DNA from: Tranzscheliella williamsii
Lineage: Eukaryota; Basidiomycota; Ustilaginomycetes; Ustilaginales; Ustilaginaceae
NCBI GenBank assembly: GCA_023212725.1
Contig: JALBYF010000015.1
Span: forward strand, 62,001 to 126,000
Reading direction: 5' to 3'
Length of the DNA stretch: 64,000 bases
In this document: positions 41,881 to 54,400 of the stretch, one piece after another
Layout of the letters: the number at the start of each line of letters is the position of its first letter
Numbering within the stretch: position 1 is the stretch's first letter
Notes under the pieces: model-generated
Told to the model about the DNA's origin: nothing
The model's input: the letters and a program-made list of their open reading frames with translations, nothing else
Databases searched by the model: none
Program-made: the position numbers and the translations under genes

Positions 41881-42434
41881 TTAGAATGCGGCGAGCAGGT
41901 CCGCGAGGTCGTCGACCTGCTGCTGGCGCTGCGAGCGCAGGGCGGGGTCGACCTGTGTCCACGCGGCGACAAACTCGGCGGGGGAGAGTTCCTCGGCGGT
42001 GAAGTCGGCGAGGAGCTCGCGCTTTTCGAGGAGCAGTTCCTGGTACGACTGACGATGGGCGGGAGTGGGAGGGATCGTCAGCGGATGCAGCGGGGGCGTA
42101 TGGGAGGGGGGTTGCTTACGTAGAAGAGTTGGCTGATGGTGGTGAGGGCGGCGGCGGGGTCGAACGCGGCGGCGCGGGGGGGCGCCGTGTCGAGGGCGTC
42201 GAGGACCAGCGGGGCGTCGGCATACACGCACGCGAGCATCGCCGCCACCACCGCCTCGCACTCGCCCAGCGCCGTGCGCACCCCCCCCAACACCCGCTCC
42301 CACTCCCCCTCCCCCGCCCCACCCCCCACACCCCCCACCAACGCGCACGTCCCCGCAAACGTCGTGTCGAACCGCCGCGCAAGCTCGTCGCACCGATTCA
42401 CAAGCCCCAGCACCGGATGCACGCTCGTAGCCAT
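41881..42434 (-). CDS. Unrecognised 160-aa protein, two exons
   Basis: Exons 42120-42434 and 41881-42048, joined across a 71-bp intron (GTAAGC donor, CAG acceptor), give 160 aa. An upstream ATG at 42554 would add 40 residues. The first part is helical (VLGLVNRCDELARRFDTTF) with a Gly-rich loop. The join yields SQLFYSYQELLLEKRELL, followed by an acidic helical end. I recognise no family; it resembles small subunits of multi-protein complexes (Mediator, kinetochore or tethering) only in its helical character. The intron splice signals and the continuity of the helix support a real gene. Its stop codon is 84 bp from that of RPA1. Confidence 0.65.
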
Positions 42435-42752
42435 AGTCCCAGCCTCCGCGTCGATCGTGGTCGCATGCCAGCCAGCAGTTACACGCCCACGCTCCAGGTC
42501 AAGTGTGATTCCTCGCTCCCCACCCTGCGACGAGGAAGAGCGCGGATCTAACATAATCCGGGCAAATTTGTCAAGAACTCGACTCGTACGGGAATAACGC
42601 CCTTGGAAGTATGGAGTGGATTCTAAATTGGATACAACATTGGCGTTGGGTCATGGGTGCTTGGCGTGGGCCGTGAGTGGATGGTCCGGGCAGCTACAGC
42701 GGGCACTGGAGGCAAGTGCCGTAGGGTGTACACGGGGAGGTAGGGGAGCGTG
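42435..42752. other. Short intergenic region
   Basis: 318 bp between the 160-aa gene start and the Nup98-96 stop codon, both on the minus strand. It presumably holds the promoter of the small gene. Nothing else is seen. Confidence 0.6.
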
Positions 42753-45700
42753 TCAGGCGAGGGCGGGGGCGGGGTCGGCGCGGATGAGGGTGGCGAGGTA
42801 GTCGTCGGCTGCGTTCTGGACGGCGTCGACCTCGAGGGCGGCGGGGTCCCAGTGGGCGGGGCCGTGGAGGGCGCCGGTGGTGCTGGAGAGGAGGGAGGCG
42901 GCGAGGCGGGAGAGTGTGGTGCGGTCGGTAGTGGGGTCGCGCGAGCGCAGGTTGACCAGGATGCGCGCCAGGCTGGTGATGCCGGCGACCATTTCGGTGC
43001 GGGCGACGAGGGTGGTGGTTGCGGCGCGCGAAGGCCGCTGCTGTGTGGCGGCGAAGAGCGCGTCGACGCCCGCGGTCAGTGCGGGCAGGCGTGCTGTATA
43101 CCGCGCCGCCTTGTCCAGCGCAGCCCCGCGCGTGTCGGCGCTGCTCAACAGCGCTCCCAGCGTCGGGATCTCGCGCGACGCCGCCACATAGTCGAGATAC
43201 AGCGCCGCGCCCTCCGCCCAGCCGGGGATCTCGTCCGCCGGGTCGGTACCCCGCGCTTCCATCTCGACGTAGAACGGCGCGAAGAGCTGCGAGATCAGCT
43301 CGTGGTCACCGCGGATGATCGCTTCGGGAGCCAGGTGCCGCGCCGCGACCGTGTGCGCCGCTGTCCAGTTCTGCGCCTTGAGCAGCAGCTCGTACTCGCC
43401 GTACCGGTCGTCGCACGAGCGCGCCGCGTACGACTGCGCCTCGTACAGCCACGCTTCCGGGATCCGTAGCCGGCCGCACAGCAGCTCGCGGTGCGCACCG
43501 AGCGAAGCGACGTTGCGCGACAGCAGCGCCTTGACCGCCGCCGCTCGGCTCTCGGCGAGCTCGAGATGCAACAGGACGAACGCGGCCCACTGCCACAATC
43601 CCGCGAGCTCGAGCTGCATCGCATACGACGAAGTTAGCGTGTCTGCCCGTGCCGAGTTCCCCTGTGCTTGCGCTTTCCCCGCTCGGCCGAGGGCGTTGGC
43701 TTCGTCGGCGCCTTCGTCCTCGGCCATCGCGGTCGAGATGCCCAGCTCCACGCGGTCGCTGAAGTCGCGCACCTCGAGCACGCGTGAAAGCAGGTTGTAC
43801 AGATGCCAAGGAAGGCGTGCATCCGCGTTGGATGCGCCAAACCCGCATGCATTCAGCGCGGGCTCGAGGCTGTACGTCGGGTCGGCATACAGCTTGAGCA
43901 GCTCGAAGAGCGCGTCCCGGTCGTAGCCGCCGGCCTTCTGCAGGAGCTGCTTCAACTTGGAGGCGCCCAGGCTCGAGCTTTCTCGATACCACGGCAGTGG
44001 GGGGGCGATGCCGCTGCCCGGCGTCGTGAGCTGACTCTCATACCTCTCCAGGGAATGCTGGAGCGGCGCTTCGAAGCGAGACTCGTACCACAGGAAGAGA
44101 CCGAGGACACGCTTCCAGTCGAGCCCTTCTGCAATGTGCAGGTCCGGCACCTGGTCAATCGGGTCCTTTGTGCTGCGCGGGTCGGTCCCTTTTGAGAGGA
44201 GAACGTTGCCGGACAGCAGCTCGTAGATCTTGCGATGATTTGTGCTGATATGCGCGTCGACGCCCTCCTGTCTCCAGGTCAGCAGCTGTTCGCTGATGTC
44301 GGCCCGGGTCTCCTCGTCCCCCCCGGCCTGTGCGATGAGCGTGGCAAGCCGCAGATCGCCGGCCTCGAGCGCAGTCTTGGCCGCGCGCTCGATCTGGTGG
44401 CCGCTGAGGTAGCTAAAGAGCAGAGCGTCATTCCGCGAAGCGGCAATGTGCGACCGGGCCAGCGTCTCCACCGTCCCCGCCACGGTGTGCTGCAGCCAAT
44501 TGGACAATGCCGCTTTGCGGCGGATGCTGTGGATCCGATCGATTGCCAAGGTCGACGCGCCATCCGGCGTCTTGACGTCTATCTCGTCGAACAGTGCGAC
44601 ACCGAGCCGCCACAGGGACGCCTCGAAGCTGCGATCCTTGTGCTCGAACTCACCAGCAAAGTGGCGAAAGCGAGTATCAAAGCTCGTGTAGGCTGCAGGC
44701 ACACCGTCATGGTCAACGTCGACCACCGTATGGTCCAGCTGCACTTTGAGCAGCTTCTCCGCCTTTGCGGCTTCTTCGGTGGCAATCGACGCATCTTTGA
44801 AGAGCTTGACTTTCTCCACGAACAGGGTGGTTGTGCTGCTCGATCCAACATTGGTCTCGGAGTCGCTGGCGGAGGTGGGTGGAGAAGCGACCATGGCACC
44901 GACTAACATGCCGTTGTGGACGATCGTACCGTCAGGGCCCCAGCCCACCCGAAAGCTACGTCCCAGAGCGAGGCCGGCGTCGAGCACCTCGCCGTCTGCC
45001 TCCCTGACCTTGGACGCGGTGAGGTCGAGCTTGCGCAGCTTTTTGGCTGGTTGTTGGACGGCAGTGACGTGATGGCGTGACGTGCTTTCCTCCTGCCCTT
45101 TCTGGTCCGGACCTGTGTCACCGGTGGCCGCCGGCGTGTCGTCAGTGGCGGGAGGGGGCACAGGGCCGGGTGTGACCTTGCTGACCCTGCTGGCCGGGGT
45201 GGGTGTGGGTCGAAGGCTAAGGGCCTTCTTGTGGCTGTTGGCTCCCGTGGCGGACGGAACGACAGCAGCGGAAGCTACTTTGCTGTCGTCCTGCCCAAAA
45301 AAACTCGCCTGCATGACCTGGACCCGTCGCGCTTCGGCAGCATTGCCCAACGCTGACATGGCGCGCGAAGGAGTAGCGCCTCGTGCGCTTGGTGTTGTGC
45401 TGCCACCGCGCTCGAAACCCCGGGTCCGGCCTGGTGCCCCGCGATGGGATGCGATGGAGTAGTCGGCTGCAGATGCGTTGTCGTCGGACTCCGACTCTGC
45501 ATCCTCGAGGCCCTTGAGTGGCGGCGCAGTGTCTTCGTCGTCGTCATCGTCATCTTCATCGTCTTCAGAGTTCTCCTCGTCCATCGCTACCGGAGCCAAG
45601 CGGGTGGCAGCTGGAGTGGACGCGGCGCTGTTGGGTTTCTTCAGCGTGCCAGTACTCCCCTTTTGGACCTTGGCGGCTGGCGCTCCGTCCTCATCGTCTG

Positions 45701-47041
45701 AATCGTCCAGGCCGTATCGGCTAAAGTGCTTCACCTTGAACGTCCACGTCCCCGACTCGGGCTCAAAGTCGACAAAGTCGGTTTCGGACTTGTTCTTGAG
45801 CTTGTTAACCATCTGCTTGACCCTCGGATGGTCAGCGTCCTTGATGGGCTCCCTGGTTGCGCGATCCGTTGGCCAGCAGGCTTCCAGACTGACGCGGGCG
45901 GGAACATTGAGGCCGGTGCCCTGTTTCGCTTTGAGACCGGGGACAAAGTTCCTCTTGGCGCCGTCCTTGGGATTGCGAGGGTCACAGTCGTCCTCTTCGG
46001 GGTAGACCACGACCTCCTTGAGCCGGATCTGGACGATGCCGCCGACGATGTCGTTCAGATCGCCGATCGAGGTCAGGTCGACAGGCTCCAAGAATTCAAT
46101 ACGGCCGACACCCTTACGCCCGACAATAAAGTTGTGCACCGCAGCGAGCTCGTTAAAGTTGGCGGTGCGGAGAGCCGAGAGCGACGGCTCGGTGTAGTAT
46201 TCACCGGCCTTGGCCGACTCTGCGCTGGCGCCGTTGACGAATGCCGAGGAGGTGGTTGAGGGGGCGAACGAGGTTTCCAGGTCGCGGCCCTGTCGTGGAA
46301 CGTTTGCTTTGGCCGCCGCAGCAGAGACCGTCTTGATGGGGGTCTCATCGACGACACTGGGGGAAGCTGCGAAGAAATTGCCGCGGCGAGAGGGCAGCGA
46401 CGAGGCAAAGGACAGATCGCCGCCGCCGGGTCGAACAGACTCGGCACGCTGTTCCAGAGCCGGGCTGAAGGTGACACGCGATGCCGAAGCTGTGGAGGAA
46501 GGGTGGGCCGTGTTGCTGCGGAAGGCAGAACCAGCCAAGGAGCCGGTGGCAGGACTGCTTGCACTCTCAAAGTGCGGAACACTGCCGCTTCTGCCGATGC
46601 GCGATGCGGTGAAGCTGTTCTCGGCAGGATCATCGAGCACGAGACGCTTGGCAGAAGGCCGCGAGACGAAGGCCTGCGACGAGAGAGGCTGGCTGTACTC
46701 ATCGCTGAGACCTTTAAACAGCGCTGGCGAGCCGGCTCGACCGGGGGTACCAAAGCGTGTGGAAACACCCGGAGTACTTTCCCGGAACGAGCCGGGGGTG
46801 CCCTCGCGGATAAAGCTGCTTCCGAGGCCAGAGGCGCCCGGAGTGGACCCCCGCAACCGGTTGATCTTGTTGGCGCCTCGAGGGCTCGACCGGAAGGGCG
46901 TGATCAGCGGTGGCTTATTCTTCGGTGCAACGTTGAAGGGCAGCGAAGTAGCAGCACCACCAGCCTGGCCGTTGACGGGATGCGAGGCGAAGAGGCTATC
47001 GGTGCCATAGGGGTTGGAGTCGAGCGAAGCCTGGACAGTGG

Positions 47042-47088
<47 letters not shown>

Positions 47089-49448
47089 AGGCCCTGTTGC
47101 TGGTTTTGTGGCTGGTTAGAGCCAAGTCCACCGAAAAGGCCGCCAGACTGATTCTGGTTCGAGTTGCCGAACAGTCCGCCGCCGGTCGAAGAGTTGCCGC
47201 CGAAGAGGGACGAACCTGCACCGCCGCCAAAGAGGCCGCCTCCCGCAGCACCGGTTTGATTCTGCTGATTGGACTGGCCAAAAAGGCCACCCGTGTTGCC
47301 CTGCTGAGACTGACCGAAGCCACCTCCGAGGCCACCAGCGCCGGACTGCTGCTGATTCTGTTGATTCTGCTGGTTGTTGCCGAAGAGGGACGAGCCGCCA
47401 CCTGCGCCAAAGCTGAACCCTGTGCCGGCAGGTTTGTTGGTATTGTTGCCAAAAAGCCCGCCGGAAGCAGAGCCGAAGCCGGTGCCAGTCTGCTGCTGTC
47501 CAGTCTGAGCACCGCCTGCGCCGAAGAGACCGCCGGTTGCTGGCTGAGATCCTGCTTGACCGGCAGGCTTGGCGCCAAAGAGACCACCGCCAGACCCGAA
47601 GCCTCCTGTCGCACCTGACTGACCAGGTTGTTGGTTCTGTTGCTGATTGTTGTTGGCGCCGAAGCTGAAGCCGCCGCCGGTGCCAGTACCAGCGGCAGCG
47701 CCTGGAGTGCCAGCGTTACCGAAGAGGCCGCCCGAAGGCTGCGTGGTGGTATTGCCGAACAGACCGCCAGAGGTTGGAGCAGCGGTGGTGCCTGTGCCAG
47801 CGGCGCTAGTGGCTCCAAAGCCGCCTCCACCGCCGAAGGAGAAAGCGGGCTTGTTTGGCTGGGAAACGGCTGCAGAGGATGCGCCGAACCCACCAAAGGT
47901 GCCGGTAGCGCCAGGCGCCTGTCCGGGCTGGCTGGTTGCAGCGCCAAACAGGCCGCCGGTGGCAGGCTTCTGGCCAAAGGAAAAGCCGCCAGTCGAGCCA
48001 GCGCCGAATCCAGTACCGGTCTGGCCTGGTTGCTGACCAGGTTGCTGCTGCTGTTGCTGGTTGTTTGCGCCAAAACCAAAGCCTGTGCCGGTCTGGGCGG
48101 GCTGGGAAGCTCCAAATCCAAAGGTCGGCTTGTTCTGCTGCTGTTGGTTGTTGGCAGCTCCAAACGTGAAGCCTGTGCCTGCAGGCTGCTGTTGATTGGT
48201 TGTGTTGTTGTTGCCGCCGAATGAGAATCCAGAAGAGGGCTGCTGCTGCTGCTGAGCAGGCTGGCCAAAGAGACCTCCCGTTTGCTGAGGCTGATTCTGC
48301 TGCTGGCCAAAGAGGCCTCCTGAAGCGGGAGTGGACCCGAAGCCCGTAGTGGCAGGCTTGGCGCCGAAGAGGCCTCCGGATGGCTGGTTGTTGTTCTGTT
48401 GGCCGAAGAGGCCGCCGGTCGGCTGTTGCTGCTGCTGCTGCTGGGGCTGGCCGAAGAGTCCGCCTCCGGTAGCTGGTTGGGCAGCGCCGAAACCCGTAGA
48501 TGACTGCTGAGGCTGGCCGAACGCGCCGGTTGAGGAAGTGTTGGTACCTGCGCCAAAGCCGAAACCGGTGCCAGGAGCGCCAGTGCCGCCGGGACCGACA
48601 TTGCCTTTGGAGCGTCCCTGCTGGTAGTCCATCAGCCGAAGCTCCTCTAGGCTGTACCGGTTGTAAGCTGGCATTACTGTGATGGACTGCTGCACGTCCC
48701 AGTTTTTGCGATCTCTGATGTTTTCCTGGGGACTGAGATCCTCTCGGAGCGGGTCATATGGTACGGAAGCGGTGCCCTGAGTAATCTGACTTGGGGTACC
48801 AGCGGCAGGGGGCTGGCCAAAAGCACCAACGGATGCGCCAAAGCCTGCGGCGGGGGGCTGTTGCTGCTGCTGCTGTGGCTGGCCAAATAGGCCGGTGCCC
48901 GAACCGGCGCCGAACGTGGATCCGCCGCTGCCGAAGCCTGCTGAAGCAGGCGGCTGTTGTGGCTGGGCGGCATTGGCACCAAAGGTAAAGGAGCTGGAGC
49001 CTGTGCTGGTGTTAGCTGCGCCGAAGCCGCCGAAGCCAGTGGATGCGGGTGGACGGGCGCCAAAGGCCCCGGCGGCAGATGAATTGTTGTTAGCAGCACC
49101 GAAGCCGCCAAAGGAGGGCGTCTGAGCGGGTTGCTGGGCCTGTTGGCCGAAGAGGCCGCCTCCTGCCTGGGCTGGCTGGGCCGCACCAAATCCACCATTC
49201 GATCCAAAGCCTGCGTGGTAAAGCGAACCGAGGCATCAGAAGCAACGTTAGTATACAGCAAAGGAGAGGACAGAAGACGAGCGTGGACACTTACCGCCTG
49301 AGCTGCCAAAGCCTGGCGCCGGGTTGTTCTGCTGCGGCTGAGGCTGGCCGAAAAGACCACCGGCGGGCGGCTGCTGCTGCTGCTGATTTTGCTGATTTTG
49401 CTGATTCTGTTGGCCGAAGCCTCCGAAACCCGACGAAGAACCGAACAT
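42753..49448 (-). CDS. Nup98-Nup96 precursor nucleoporin (Nup145/Nup189 type)
   Basis: Exons 49295-49448 and 42753-49210, joined across an 84-bp GTAAGT intron, give 2203 aa. The N-terminal half has dense GLFG/FG repeats. A GLEBS motif (about residues 205-250, ITVMPAYNRYSLEELRL) binds the Gle2/Rae1 export factor. A poly-Gln run lies near residue 765. The autoproteolytic domain (about 1055-1214) ends in KHFSRYG, where cleavage between Phe1214 and Ser1215 would release a 1214-aa Nup98 part and a 989-aa Nup96 part. The C-terminal part begins with an acidic linker, then WGPDGTIVHNG and the helical Nup96 domain of the Y-complex. In S. cerevisiae the equivalent is NUP145, and in S. pombe nup189. All hallmarks are intact. 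Confidence 0.95.
47044..47088 (-). repeat. CAG/CTG run encoding poly-glutamine in the Nup98 half
   Basis: A nearly pure CAG run on the coding strand encodes about 15 glutamines between FG repeats. Length variation is likely. Confidence 0.85.
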
Positions 49449-50415
49449 AGTGGGCGGGCGCAACCAAGCTGATTGCAGCTTGTGTGTTGCGCGATGAGGC
49501 GTGAGTAGCGCTATGACACTGATGGACGCGGGCCGGCGGGAGATGCTTGGTACCGTACGGCGTTCTCGGCTGGTCCAGAGTAGGGAAGGCGCAAAAAGGG
49601 ATGCGCGGCGCCACTTGGCGTAGCTACCGTACCTATCACGGAAGCAAGCGCGACGTGGGAAGTGAGAAAGGAAAGGGCAGGGAGGGGGCGACAATGATGG
49701 TGGATCCAGTCTAGGAGTTGCTGGATGCTTGGTGGTGATGAGTGGCTTAGCAGTAGCTTCGAAGGCAATACGGATGCACAAAGCGAATAAAGCGAGAAGA
49801 ATCGCTCTTTATTCTCACGTTAACAAGCACAACAGCGCTCCCTATACCAAGCTTCTAACCGTGCTTCTTTTTCCCTTTTTCTGGATTACCAGAGGATCCT
49901 TCGACTCTACTGAAATGTATTCGCAGCCTTGCGAAAGACGGTATTCTACGCGTCTGCTGCCAAAGTCGGGGTGATTGCCGCGTGCGATCACTATACAGAT
50001 CTAACAGCCAGCCCAAGCCTTAAAGAACCCATCAGAACCCCATCATGAACGGCCTACTCGTGCGTGTGAGGCTAGTCTCGTTCAGGCCTGTTGGAATGAT
50101 GTTGTGCTAAGGTTGTTGACATGGGCTAGAAAAGAGGTACAGCACTGTCATAAGACTCCCACTCCTTCGACGAGCGAGCACTCAAGGACGCGGAGCTGAA
50201 GGACGACTGCAAATCGGGAGATGTGTCTTCCGTGTCTCAGCTTGTGAATCGGGAGAAGAAGTTGTGCTAACTTAACACGAGTTTTGAAGTATTCGTGCCC
50301 GGGTTGCGGAAGTTAGATGAGTGAGTCTGCTGTGGCAGGGCTAGGCAGAGCCCAGTGGAGCGGGGCGCGGCTGAGCAGGAGATGGACCGATCCTCCATTG
50401 GACCAGCAGCCAAGG
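49449..50415. promoter_or_regulatory. Divergent upstream region, Nup98-96 / Snu23
   Basis: About 970 bp between two start codons in opposite directions. It must hold both promoters. No further gene is seen. Confidence 0.5.
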
Positions 50416-51277
50416 ATGTCTACATCGAAGCCGAGCGGAGCAGGTGGGGGGAAGGCGGTCGGGGGTGGTGGAGGGGTTGGGCCGAGCCGGCGGACGTGGG
50501 ATGCGGGGGAGTATGCGCGGAAGGCGGCGTCGCGGGAGCGGCGGGGGGCGGAGCTGGCGGCGGTGAATGCGAAGCGGCGGGAGGAGGGGCTGGGGCCGTT
50601 GAAGCGGTTGAGGGCGAGCGGGGACGAGCCGGCGCAGGCGATGGCGGAGCGGAAGCACCCGCTCGCGCTCGAGCGCAACGAGGGCAAGACACTGATGGTC
50701 GACATGGCCGAGGGCCAGCGCGGCCCCGGCTTCTATTGCGAAACGTGCCGCAAGCTGCTCAAGGACAACCTCGCCTATCTGGATCACATCAACGGCCGCG
50801 TTCGTAAGTAGCTTGTCCGTTCTCGTCGCTCTGTCGCCGGTGTTGCGTTACTGACACTGCCGTGTGGCTGTCCGCGTCGCAATAGATTTGATGCGCATCG
50901 GCCAGTCGACCCAGCAGGACCGCGCGTCCCTCGATCAGGTCCGCACCCGCCTCCAGCAGCTCCGCGAGCGCGCCACCCACACCACCCCCCCCAGCATCGC
51001 CTACGACTTCAACGCACGTGTCCAAGCCATCGCAGACCAAGCCCGCCACGATGCAGATCAGCGCAGACTCCACCGCCGCCAGCTGCGTCAGCGCAACAAG
51101 CATCTCCGCGCCACCACAACCCACCGACACACCTCGGATGACAACACCGAACCCCCCTCACCGCCCACACACACCGCGCAGGGCTCACCCACCCACACCA
51201 CCGCCACTGCCACCGCCGACGATCCAATGCTCTCCGCCATGGGCTTCGCCGGCTTCGGCTCGACCAAGAAACGCTGA
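50416..51277 (+). CDS. SNU23: U4/U6.U5 tri-snRNP protein Snu23 (ZMAT2)
   Basis: Exons 50416-50803 and 50886-51277 give 259 aa. The RRTWDAGEYARKA start, GKTLMVDM, and a U1-type zinc finger (GFYCETCRKLLKDNLAYLDH then INGRVH) match Snu23/ZMAT2. The tail SLDQVRTRLQQL and the NAYDF-like FDFNAR element also fit. Snu23 acts in the spliceosomal tri-snRNP near the U6/5' splice-site helix. The second zinc-ligand histidine is a split codon (C at 50803, AT at 50886) made only by splicing. An in-frame ATG at 50317 would add 33 residues; 50416 fits the family better. The N-terminus and C-terminal 100 residues are low complexity. Confidence 0.88.
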
Positions 51278-51491
51278 CGGCCTCCTCCCAGCCTCGGCCG
51301 TATGTACTTGTACCGCGCCTACCGACCTGTATCCAGTATCGTCTCTGCCTTGTCTCGCCCATCACCGCGTTCGCAGCCTTGCTTCACACATGGCCGACCC
51401 ACAGACGGTAGCACGGGAGACAGTACGGAAGCGTGATGAAGCGGGAACGGAGGGATACCTGGTTACACTGGCCGCGACGGTGCGGGGGCGG

Positions 51492-54400
51492 TTAGGCCCA
51501 GGCGAGGGTGAGCATGAACTTTTCGTCGTTGACCTCCTGCTCCTCCTGGAGGATGAGTTTGGCGTCAGGGCTGCGGTGGTGGTCAGGCAGCGGTTTGCGG
51601 CGGAGGGTTTTGACAAAGGTGTCCTTCTTGGCCTCGATGCACTCGGCGAGGGCGTCGGCGAGGCCGTGGTGGAACGAGTAGAACGCGTCGACGTCGTCGG
51701 TGGCCACGAGGCCGGCCTTTTTGCGGAGGCGCTGGATGCGGTTGATCAGCTCGCGCGCGGTGCCCTCCAGCTGGAGCTCGGGGCGCTGCTGGATGTCGAG
51801 CAGGACAACCACATCGCCGTCGGTGTTGGCCGCAACCGTGCCCGCCACCTCGCCCGTCTCGACGTAGCGCGCCACGCGCAAATCGCCCTCGACCAGCTCC
51901 ACCCCCGCGACAGTCAGCCGCCCCGTCTCCCGGAACTGTTTGGCCTCATCCGACGTCACCGTCTCCAACGCCTTGCGCACCTTGCCCACATCCTTGCGCA
52001 GCTTCCGCCCCAGCACCGGCCAGTCGGCGAACAGCCGGAATCGCACGCCGCACTTTTTCTCGTCCGAGCTGAGCACCAAATCCTGCACGTTGAGCTCCTC
52101 GCGAATGTAGTCGGACAACGACTCGACGTCCGAGAGGTATTCCGCCTCGGTGTGAAAGACGACGAGCTCCTTCAGCGGCACCCGGATCGGCAGGTTGTGG
52201 TTGACCCGCATCACACGGCCCAACTCGATCACCGACTGCAGCGCCTTGAACTGCCGCTGGATGACCGGGTCAAAGTACGACTCGTTAACCTGCGGGAACG
52301 AGAGGAAATGAACACTCCGGTAGTCCTCTTCCTCGTCCGCCTCGACCGCCGGGAGGAATCTGCGCAGACTCTGATACAGATTCTCTGTCAGGAACGGCGT
52401 AAAGGACGAGAGCGTGCGGCAGAGCGTAAAGAGCGTCTCAAAGAGCGAGTTGAGCGCGGCAAGCGTGTCCGGCACTCCGTTTTCTCCCTTGAGTCTACGT
52501 CGGTTGAATCGGATGTACCAGTTGGTCAGCTCGTCGATCAGCTCGCCCAGACGCGGAACCACCGTGTAAAGGCGGTAGGCAGCCATCTCGTCCTGAATCA
52601 GCTTGATGAGCGACTGGCAGCGCGCTAGGATCCAGCGGTCCATGACGTTGGTGGAGCGTTCCCGCTTGGGTTCGTACTTGAAGTCAATACCCTGCTCCTT
52701 CTTCAGCAGGCTCACCTGTCCAAGGAAGAAACGGAACGAATTCAACCAGGGCAAAAAGGTGGACGAGACGACCTCCTTGACGCCCTCCTCCTTGAAGCGC
52801 AGATTCTCTGCGCGCACGACAGGCGAGTTGATCAGATACAGTCGGATCGCATCGGCACCGTACTGGTTGATGAGCAGATTCGGGTCGGGGTAATTTCTCA
52901 AACTCTTGCTCATCTTCTTTCCGTCGGCTGCCAAGACCAGCCCGCTGACAATCAGATTCTTCCACGGCGCCGTGTCAAAGAGGTGGGTTGCCAGGATCAG
53001 CAGCGTGTAGAACCAGCCGCGGGTCTGGTCGAGCCCCTCCGAGATAAAGTCGGCAGGGAAGGACTTTTCGAACTGCTCCTTGTTCTCGAACGGGTAGTGC
53101 GCCTGGGCGTATGGCATGGATCCGGACTCGAACCAGCAGTCAAAGACTTCTTCAACGCGCTTCAGCTGTCCTTTGCCCTGCTGAGAGGGAATGGTGATGT
53201 GGTCGATCTTGTCCTTGTGCAGGTCGTTGATGCCAGAAATACCCGAGAGCTTTTCGAGCTCTTCCACGGACCCAACGCAGACAATCTCTTGCATGTCATC
53301 ACTGACCCACAGCGGGATGGGAGTACCCCAGTACCGGTTGCGGCTGATGTTCCAGTCTCGGGCGTTGGCGATCCAATTTCCGAATCGACCCTCGCCGACA
53401 TGGGCGGGCACCCAGCGCGTCGCCTCGTTATTCTTGACAAGCTTCTCGATAGCTGGCTCTACACGGACGAACCAGGAGGGGATGGCTTTGTAGATCAGGG
53501 GCGTCCCCGACCGCCAGCAGAAGGGGTAGGAATGGCTAAGGGTCGCCTGGACAATGAGTCTGCCTCGCGCCTTGAGGTCCTTCTGGATGGTCTTGTCGGC
53601 TTCCTTGACATGGACACCGTAGTAGTCAGGCACTTCCATGGTGTATCTGCCGGAGCCGTCAACGGGATTCGGAGGAGTCTCGTCGCGGGTAATGACACCG
53701 TGGGCGATGGCGATGCGATGATCATCATCACCGAAGGCAGGAGCCTGGTGGACAATACCAGTACCGGCGTCCGACGTAACATAGGTGTCGGAAAGTACGC
53801 GGAAGGCACGATCCTTGAACTTTTCCTCGAAGAAGGGGAAGATGGGCTGATACTTGATACCGACCAGGTCTTTTCCCTTGAAAGTATCGAGCTTCTGGAA
53901 CTTTGCCTTTTTGGGATCCTTATACAGGGTGGTAAGGAGATTCTCGTGGATGATGAAGTTCATATCGCGCTCATCGTCGTGGATTTTGATATAATTAAAG
54001 TCGGGATGGACGCAGAGGGCGAGATTGGACGGAAGGGTCCACGGTGTGGTCGTCCATGCGAGGAAGGCGGTCTTCGGGTCGTCGAGAAGCGGGAAGCTGA
54101 CCGTCACGGCGGGGTCCTGGACCTCACGGTAGTCAAGACCGGCCTCGAAGTTGGAGAGGGGGGTTGTGCATGCGGTCGAGTAGGGCATGACACGGATGCC
54201 CTGATAGACGAGACCCTTCTGGAAGAGGGTCTTGAACACCCACCAGACCGACTCCATGAAGCTGAGATCCATAGTCTTGTAACCGGTGTCAAAGTCGATC
54301 CAGCGGCCCATCCTCTCGACAGTGGAGCGCCACTCGCCCTGGTATCTCATGACGATGGCTCTGCATTCTTCGTTGTACTTGTCGATGCCCATGGCCATGA

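Noticed and set aside
46904..48601. 565-codon frame on the minus strand inside the nucleoporin
   Set aside because: Frame-shifted reading of the FG-repeat DNA; repetitive Ser/Ala/Leu content.
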